Source of the DNA: Formosa sp. Hel3_A1_48
GTDB lineage: Bacteria; Bacteroidota; Bacteroidia; Flavobacteriales; Flavobacteriaceae
Direction of reading: 5' to 3'
Assembly: GCF_001735715.1 (NCBI RefSeq)
Contig: NZ_CP017259.1
Span: 186,001-250,000 of the forward strand
Length of the DNA: 64,000 nucleotides
The position numbers and the translations under genes were made by a program. The notes below the pieces were generated by a model. The model was not told the DNA's origin. It did no database searches and saw only the letters and a list, made by a program, of their open reading frames with translations. Position 1 is the stretch's first letter. Each line of letters begins with the position of its first letter. This document shows positions 59,010-64,000 of this stretch, piece by piece.

Positions 59010-59537
59010 TTAATCCGTACAGTCAAAAGAAGAATACAGCAAATGAAGTTGCCCTTTATTTTTATAAACCACTACTTTGTAAATGCGCTCGTAAATAGAC
59101 TCATCGAAAGAGCATAAATTTTCGCCAACAAGAAGTCCCGCCAAAACACCTGTTGTATTGCTATGACCCACTACTAGCACATCTTGCTTGGCCTCTAATA
59201 ATAATGATGAAAAAGCCTCGAGGTCTCCAGGATTATATATTTTGATTTGCAATCCTTTAGACAAAGCTGTTGGCAGAGCTGTATTTTTTGTACGTAAATA
59301 ATCTGTGCTGTACACAGCATTTAAATGCACATCATAAAGAAAATTACGTAGGTGCTCCGCTCTTTTAACTCCACAGGAATTAAGAGGTGGATCGGAAGGA
59401 TTATTAATGTTCAACTCCTTTTCAGAATGCCTAACGAGATATATAGTAAATACATCATCGCCTTTTTGCGCATTTGCTAGATCAACTCTAGAACAGCAAA
59501 ACAAAAATAAAAAGCTAAGAACAACTACTTTATGCAT
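59010..59537 (-). CDS. Exported histidine phosphatase (phosphoglycerate mutase/SixA-like)
   Basis: A 175-residue member of the histidine phosphatase superfamily. A short N-terminal signal (possibly lipoprotein, Cys14/Cys15) precedes the catalytic RHSEK motif (His37 is phosphorylated in the reaction), the second arginine region STDYLRTKNTA and the second catalytic His125 in VVGHSNTTG. Substrate unknown. It is 97 nt downstream of the start of the giant T9SS gene, on the same strand, and could be co-transcribed with it. Confidence 0.88.
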   Translation of the reverse strand: MHKVVVLSFLFLFCCSRVDLANAQKGDDVFTIYLVRHSEKELNINNPSDPPLNSCGVKRAEHLRNFLYDVHLNAVYSTDYLRTKNTALPTALSKGLQIKIYNPGDLEAFSSLLLEAKQDVLVVGHSNTTGVLAGLLVGENLCSFDESIYERIYKVVVYKNKGQLHLLYSSFDCTD

Positions 59538-59598
59538 CGTAAAAAATAATATTGAAATTTATGCTCAAAAAAATAAAAGCATTGAAAAAATGAAATTA

Positions 59599-60261
59599 TT
59601 AATTCAAAACTTTACGAGCTATCAAAAGCCCATTGACATCAACACAACTTCCAAAAAAAGCATCACCACCCCAATCCAAATTGAAAGCCATTACATAAGG
59701 GTTGTAGCCTTGTTTGGTTGAAGACCAGTAAAAAAGAGATTCGTCAAAATTACCCATGCCTCTTGAGTGAACATGGTCAAAGATTGCAGCCATGGATCCA
59801 CTACTTGGAATAAACCAATCAGAGTAACCATTGTATTCTAATTCGGTCACAATTTTAAAAGCATAATTATCACTCCCGAACTCAAAACCATCAATACTAT
59901 GGTCACTCAAATTTCCTTGAACAATATCCTGAGTGTTTTGATCTCCACTCCCAATTTCAGCACTTGTATCCAAACTAAAAACATCCCCCCATGCTACATC
60001 ACCTATTTCAGAGTAATCTGTAGCAACAATGAGACTGCCGTCATTTTCATCAACATAAAAGATATATCCCCCAAAATATTCAAGTCCGTACAATAAAGAA
60101 GAATCATTATTGTTTTCGTTCAAAATATCTAGAACGGACACACCATTACTTAAATTTTCAATAATACTCAGGTTAGAGTTATATAATGATAAATTTACTT
60201 GATCATCTTCATTACATGCTAAAAAGCTTAATCCAAAAACTAGAATAACTAATTTCTTCAT
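59599..60261 (-). CDS. DUF1566-type lipoprotein
   Basis: A 220-residue lipoprotein with lipidated Cys16 (LSFLAC) followed by NEDDQ, an acidic surface-export-like sequence. The mature domain has the DUF1566 lectin-like pieces FGGYIFYVDENDGSLIVAT, NGYSDWFIPSSGSMAAIFDHV, YWSSTKQGYNPYVMAFNLDWG and LLIARKV. It is related to the C-terminal domain of the protein at 47125-47994. Role unknown, likely at the cell surface. Confidence 0.8.
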   Translation of the reverse strand: MKKLVILVFGLSFLACNEDDQVNLSLYNSNLSIIENLSNGVSVLDILNENNNDSSLLYGLEYFGGYIFYVDENDGSLIVATDYSEIGDVAWGDVFSLDTSAEIGSGDQNTQDIVQGNLSDHSIDGFEFGSDNYAFKIVTELEYNGYSDWFIPSSGSMAAIFDHVHSRGMGNFDESLFYWSSTKQGYNPYVMAFNLDWGGDAFFGSCVDVNGLLIARKVLN

Positions 60262-60337
60262 AGGGTTAATTTTAAAATGTTAAAAGTTATGTTTTTCGTT
60301 AATATAATAGCTCATTTTATAGGACTAATAGGTTGTT

Positions 60338-61537
60338 TTAATCACAGTAATCTTCAAGATAACTTTCCAATTCCTCCTCTGAACTAATTTCAATTGTTTG
60401 AAATTGTTGATTGTTTTCTGAATAATATTCTACTGTAATTGGAAATACAATATCAAAATCAAAAGTGCAATCATCTAAATTGTCACAATTATCTGCATAC
60501 CATTGCTCAACATATTGCGACAGAGCTTCCTCGCTATTTATAGTCACAGTGTCTCCATTAGAATTTACTAAAACAATAGGGTAAACCAAATCAAAACAAT
60601 CGTTGTCAAAGAGGCCATCGTGGTCATCATAATTTGACGCACAATATTCTTCAACATAACTTTCCAATTCCTCCTCTGAACTAATTTCAATTGTTTGAAA
60701 TTGTTGATTGTTTTCTGAATAATATTCTACTGTAATTGGAAATGAAACATCAAAATCAAAAGTGCAATCATCTAAATTATTACAATTTTCTGCATACCAT
60801 TCCTCAATGTATTGCAATAGAGCTTCCTCGCTATTTATAGTCACAGTGTCTCCATTAGAATTTACTAAAACAATAGGGTAAACCAAATCAAAACAATCGT
60901 TGTCAAAGAGGCCATCGTGGTCATCATAATTTGACGCACAATCATCTAAAAAATCTTCTTCGGAAAATCCATCAAGGCCAGCATAACAATCATTTGGATA
61001 AACCAAAATAATTGTTTCATTGTAGATGTTGTTAATTTCAACACAGACTGGATCATAAATTTCATAACAGACATTGTCGTCGTCTTGATCAAAAGCACAA
61101 GCATCCAACAAGCTAGCAAATACTTCATCATTTTCAATTGTCAATGATTCGATTGAATTTGTATCGTCATTAAAGACCAAAACATCAAATGGATAAAAAA
61201 TGTCATTTATATACAGATCATCACCGGAGTTAATCAATACTTCCACTAATTCTTCGATGGAATTGATTGTAGTGATTGTGTTATTGCTTAGGTAAAAATC
61301 AATAGGAAACACAAACTCAAAACAAAAATCCATAACCATATTACCACTTGGGTTTTGCGTATCATCTGAGTCACCATTATCATCAAATTGGCCCATTAAC
61401 TCAGACATAGACCTCATTAAAAAGGTATTGTCAGTATCCTGATCTTGTGGCGTTTCATCAGTGTTTTCGCAAGTAAAAAGTGTAAGCGTGAAAGCTGCTA
61501 GAATTAGTAAAAACGCCTTAAGTTTTATTGATTTCAT
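60338..61537 (-). CDS. Acidic lipoprotein with tandemly duplicated modules and a Kazal-like segment
   Basis: A 399-residue lipoprotein: signal with Cys23 (LTLFTC), then an Asp/Glu-rich stretch. The protein is built of related 40-50-residue modules of the form CFDLVYPIVLVNSNGDTVTI / FPITVEYYSENNQQFQTIEI, each followed by SEEELE- or SEEAL-type helices; about six can be counted. Residues 145-195 resemble a Kazal-type fold (YDPVC...NDCYAGLDGF). The last two pairs of modules are a recent in-frame duplication of 99 residues (see the repeat). No enzyme motif. It is probably a surface protein. I do not recognise the family. Confidence 0.72.
   Translation of the reverse strand: MKSIKLKAFLLILAAFTLTLFTCENTDETPQDQDTDNTFLMRSMSELMGQFDDNGDSDDTQNPSGNMVMDFCFEFVFPIDFYLSNNTITTINSIEELVEVLINSGDDLYINDIFYPFDVLVFNDDTNSIESLTIENDEVFASLLDACAFDQDDDNVCYEIYDPVCVEINNIYNETIILVYPNDCYAGLDGFSEEDFLDDCASNYDDHDGLFDNDCFDLVYPIVLVNSNGDTVTINSEEALLQYIEEWYAENCNNLDDCTFDFDVSFPITVEYYSENNQQFQTIEISSEEELESYVEEYCASNYDDHDGLFDNDCFDLVYPIVLVNSNGDTVTINSEEALSQYVEQWYADNCDNLDDCTFDFDIVFPITVEYYSENNQQFQTIEISSEEELESYLEDYCD
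60351..60942 (-). repeat. Tandem direct repeat, two copies with 297-nt period inside the acidic lipoprotein gene
   Basis: Copies 60351-60645 and 60648-60942 differ at about a dozen positions, all in the first 60 percent. The last 120 or so nt of each, from TTCCTCGCTATTTATAGTCA onward, look identical. The period is a multiple of three, so it adds exactly 99 residues (for example CASNYDDHDGLFDND twice). Confidence 0.88.
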
Positions 61538-61871
61538 TTATTTAAATTTAATGGTTCATAGGCCTTAAATTATCTCAAGATTAGGGGCTCGTAGTTTTTG
61601 CAATAGTTACAAATTTAATTAATTTAATTATAGTAATTTTTTTAAGTTGTCAATATCATGTTAATTTTCAAACTTTAAATTATTAAAACTCACAAACTTT
61701 TAGCTGAAATCAACCATCAAAAGAGAAAAATACAACCTTCCTAAAACAAAATAACCCTCTGAATATCAGAGGGTTATTTGTGACCCAAGCTTACAATAGT
61801 TCAAACCTCATGGAGTTTTTTGAACACATTGCTCAGGTTAAATTTAATTGAGTTAAACTGTAAACGTGAAC
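61538..61871. other. Intergenic region of 334 nt
   Basis: This gap lies between two minus-strand genes. It contains the hairpin terminator at 61749-61779 and otherwise AT-rich sequence with no convincing reading frame, promoter or RNA gene that I can support. Confidence 0.6.
61749..61779 (-). terminator. Intrinsic terminator of the DUF5916 gene
   Basis: A perfect 14-bp stem (AAATAACCCTCTGA and its complement) with a 3-nt loop, followed on the minus strand by a T-rich run (TTTTGTTTT). It lies about 93 nt downstream of the DUF5916 stop codon. Confidence 0.8.
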
Positions 61872-64000
61872 TCAAGTTTTTTTCTTTCGTAAGCGATTAA
61901 AGTCAATCAGGTAGTTTATTCTTAGCGAAAATTGATGCTGCGTGGTTTGATCAAAAAGATTGTCTAAGCTTCCAAAGTAATCTAATTCAGTGGTGTTGTC
62001 TCTGCTGAATAATTGGTTTCGATACAATAATACCAAATTACTTCCAGGAGCAAACCACCATTCAAAATTAATATCTAAGTTCCATATGTTGAAGTTTGTA
62101 TCAGGATCAAAATCCAATAAAGAAAAGTCTGATGGAGTTCGTTCTCCATTTTCATTAAGGCTAAACAGAATGTGATCGTATTTGGCTCTGCTCCAATAGT
62201 TTCTTAGTTTTAAGTTGATCCATTTTTTACTATCAAAAAAGTAGTTGAAATCAATGTTGTTTTCTACCGTACGGATATCTCTTCTCCCAAAATAAATGTC
62301 ATCGTTTATGGATTGAAGAAATCCAACATCGTCTGTTACTTGAAGGTGGTTGGACTTTAGTGATAATGAGAATTGCTCTGAAAAGCGATAAAGCGTAGAA
62401 ACATTAATTCTGTTTCGAGACCAATTTTCATCATAATCCTCATTAAAATAAGCAAAATTATTCCATTGAATTTTATATGAGAAGTCCTTGTTTTTATTGG
62501 ACTGTACACCCAGCTTTACTTGAAAATTCTCTGGCTCAAGAACAAAACGGTTATAGACTCTAGGTTCATCAAAATTTTTAGTAATGGATTTGTAGGCAAA
62601 ATCAGCCTCAAAAACCATTAAATTTTGTGTTGAGAAATCGTTTCCAAACCTCAAGCCCCAAAACTTTCTATCAAAAGAGTGAAAGGTACGCGTGTCGTTA
62701 AATCTTAAGTAGTTGCTATACTTTCTTAGAAAACCATACTCATTAAGGATTTGATAGCTTATTCGTGCAGCATAACTTTGATGATCTATAAAATTAAAAT
62801 ACCCCAATTCATTTTGTTTGTAATGTTTGTCAACACCCCACCAACTGATATTGTATCTAAAATTTCCCTTTAACTCACTTAGGCTAATCCCCGATCTAAA
62901 TCCGTTATCATTGTTATTTTTAGGTGTTTTACTGCCAAAAGCTTTTATCTTAATATTGAAGTCTCTGTTGTCATCAAACAAGTCTGCTACAAAAGCTACA
63001 TTGTTGCCATACAAACCATCACTTCCAGTTTTGTTGGTGTTGAGCAAACTTACCGATGAGTAGTCATTCAACAGTTGTTGAGATAATGAAAGAACGTTGT
63101 AATTCACCAAAGGCTGAATGGTTTGTCTTCTTCTTTCATATGATGACAGATTTTCGATTTCAGCATCTACTTTATTGGTAATGGCGTTAAGAAAACCTAT
63201 ACTTAGATTTTTGCTTGTTGTTCCAGTAACCTTAACTGTGTTTAATAGTTGTGGGGTCCTATCAAGATTATATATTTGCTCATCGTCGTCTAATAAATCA
63301 TCTCCTACCGACACTTTTTCTCCAATCCTTCGGCTGTAAAAAAACGATCCACCGCCCATACCCCCATCTGCAATTTCGAACAAGGTTGCACCTTCAGTAA
63401 AAAAGGCCCTATTTTCAGAAAACTGTTGCTCGAATGGGCCTAAATTAAGTTCTACATTATCAAAGGCAACTTGGCCAAAATCTGGAATTAGAGACGCATC
63501 TAACGTAAAACTACTGCTCAATCCATATTTTATGTCCATTCCAGCCGTATAAGAAGACGCTGATCTTGCTCCTTTTTGAAGATTTATGGATGACTGAACA
63601 TAGGGGTAGAAAAACAGCCTTATAGGGGGGCTAATATTCTCAATTCCTGTAAGGGTTCCATTATACTCATGATATTTTAATTCGTTGGCATTAACGGGAC
63701 TCCACACGTAAGTCTCATCCAAACTTTGAATTTTTCTCCCAAAGTTCAAACCCCATAGTTGCACCTCTTTTTCAGGAAAGCGAAGTGCACTGTAGGGAAT
63801 TACCATTTCCAAACTCCAACTATCTGAATTGTAATGCACCTTAGCATCAAAAACTGTGTCATATAAAAAATCGTCAGACCCAATGGGACCTGAAGAATAT
63901 ACATCACCAACTGTACCTGCACTGGTGATTTGAAACCCAAAAAAATTCAAATCGTCATTATATGTATTTAGGGTTACAAAAAAAGTCTCCGCATTTACAT
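61872..64000 (-). CDS. DUF5916 outer-membrane protein, 5' end beyond the window
   Basis: This gene is truncated by the window edge: the frame is open to 64000 and encodes VNAETFFVTLNTYNDDLNF upstream of the apparent TTG start at 63950, so at least 709 residues are present. The start includes the end of a CBM9-like domain (NFFGFQITSAGTVGDVYSSG, WSLEMVIPYSALRFPE). A DUF5916 beta-barrel follows (PPIRLFFYPYVQSSINLQKGARSASSYTAGMDIKYGLSSSFTLDASLIPDFGQVAFD is the signature region), ending with a TonB-receptor-like strand FSLRINYLIDF. Function unknown; family members are outer-membrane proteins often annotated as carbohydrate-binding. A terminator follows. Confidence 0.88.
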   Translation of the reverse strand, partial: VNAETFFVTLNTYNDDLNFFGFQITSAGTVGDVYSSGPIGSDDFLYDTVFDAKVHYNSDSWSLEMVIPYSALRFPEKEVQLWGLNFGRKIQSLDETYVWSPVNANELKYHEYNGTLTGIENISPPIRLFFYPYVQSSINLQKGARSASSYTAGMDIKYGLSSSFTLDASLIPDFGQVAFDNVELNLGPFEQQFSENRAFFTEGATLFEIADGGMGGGSFFYSRRIGEKVSVGDDLLDDDEQIYNLDRTPQLLNTVKVTGTTSKNLSIGFLNAITNKVDAEIENLSSYERRRQTIQPLVNYNVLSLSQQLLNDYSSVSLLNTNKTGSDGLYGNNVAFVADLFDDNRDFNIKIKAFGSKTPKNNNDNGFRSGISLSELKGNFRYNISWWGVDKHYKQNELGYFNFIDHQSYAARISYQILNEYGFLRKYSNYLRFNDTRTFHSFDRKFWGLRFGNDFSTQNLMVFEADFAYKSITKNFDEPRVYNRFVLEPENFQVKLGVQSNKNKDFSYKIQWNNFAYFNEDYDENWSRNRINVSTLYRFSEQFSLSLKSNHLQVTDDVGFLQSINDDIYFGRRDIRTVENNIDFNYFFDSKKWINLKLRNYWSRAKYDHILFSLNENGERTPSDFSLLDFDPDTNFNIWNLDINFEWWFAPGSNLVLLYRNQLFSRDNTTELDYFGSLDNLFDQTTQHQFSLRINYLIDFNRLRKKKT

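Overview
The window looks like the chromosome of a marine flavobacterium (Bacteroidota, Flavobacteriaceae-like). This rests on AT-rich DNA, a SusC/SusD pair, a hybrid two-component regulator with an AraC output domain, six proteins ending in type IX secretion (T9SS) sorting domains, TAnnTTTG-type promoter boxes, many lipoproteins with acidic residues after the lipidated Cys, and a large set of sulfatases. No rRNA, tRNA, CRISPR array or transposase was seen.

Layout. 1-4030: VWA/AAA-ATPase pair and a RhlE-type RNA helicase. 4177-45531: a large polysaccharide utilisation locus (PUL) built around xylan and apparently sulfated xylan. It holds SusC/SusD, five sulfatases (one fused to a GH10 domain), a GH10 lipoprotein, T9SS-secreted GH30 and GH5 enzymes, a T9SS beta-helix protein, a T9SS carbohydrate-binding protein, two esterases, a cytoplasmic GH43, a GPH-type and an SSS-type sugar symporter, xylose isomerase, xylulokinase, an aldose epimerase-like protein and the HTCS regulator. 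45681-54501: ordinary genes (RmuC-like protein, DUF1566 and T9SS surface proteins, SOUL protein, alpha/beta hydrolase, Fur-family regulator divergent from a MerC-like gene, SulP transporter, pirin). 54530-64000: cell-surface genes, including a 1460-residue secreted protein with PEP-synthase/dikinase-like domains, a histidine phosphatase, two acidic lipoproteins and a 5'-truncated DUF5916 outer-membrane protein.

Working model. Surface endo-enzymes (GH10, GH30, GH5, sulfatase-GH10) and sulfatases cut and desulfate the chain. SusCD imports oligosaccharides, esterases trim acyl groups, GPH and SSS symporters carry products into the cytoplasm, GH43 releases xylose, and XylA/XylB feed the pentose phosphate pathway. 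The most notable observation is a 32-nt direct-repeat element (TGAAG-like half-sites exactly 21 nt apart) found upstream of five PUL operons, each time exactly 25 nt before a TAnnTTTG-like -7 box. It is very likely the binding site of the HTCS encoded at 31423-35556, and it ties the surface enzymes, the sulfatases and the xylose catabolic genes into one regulon. The -7 boxes also allow several start codons to be corrected.
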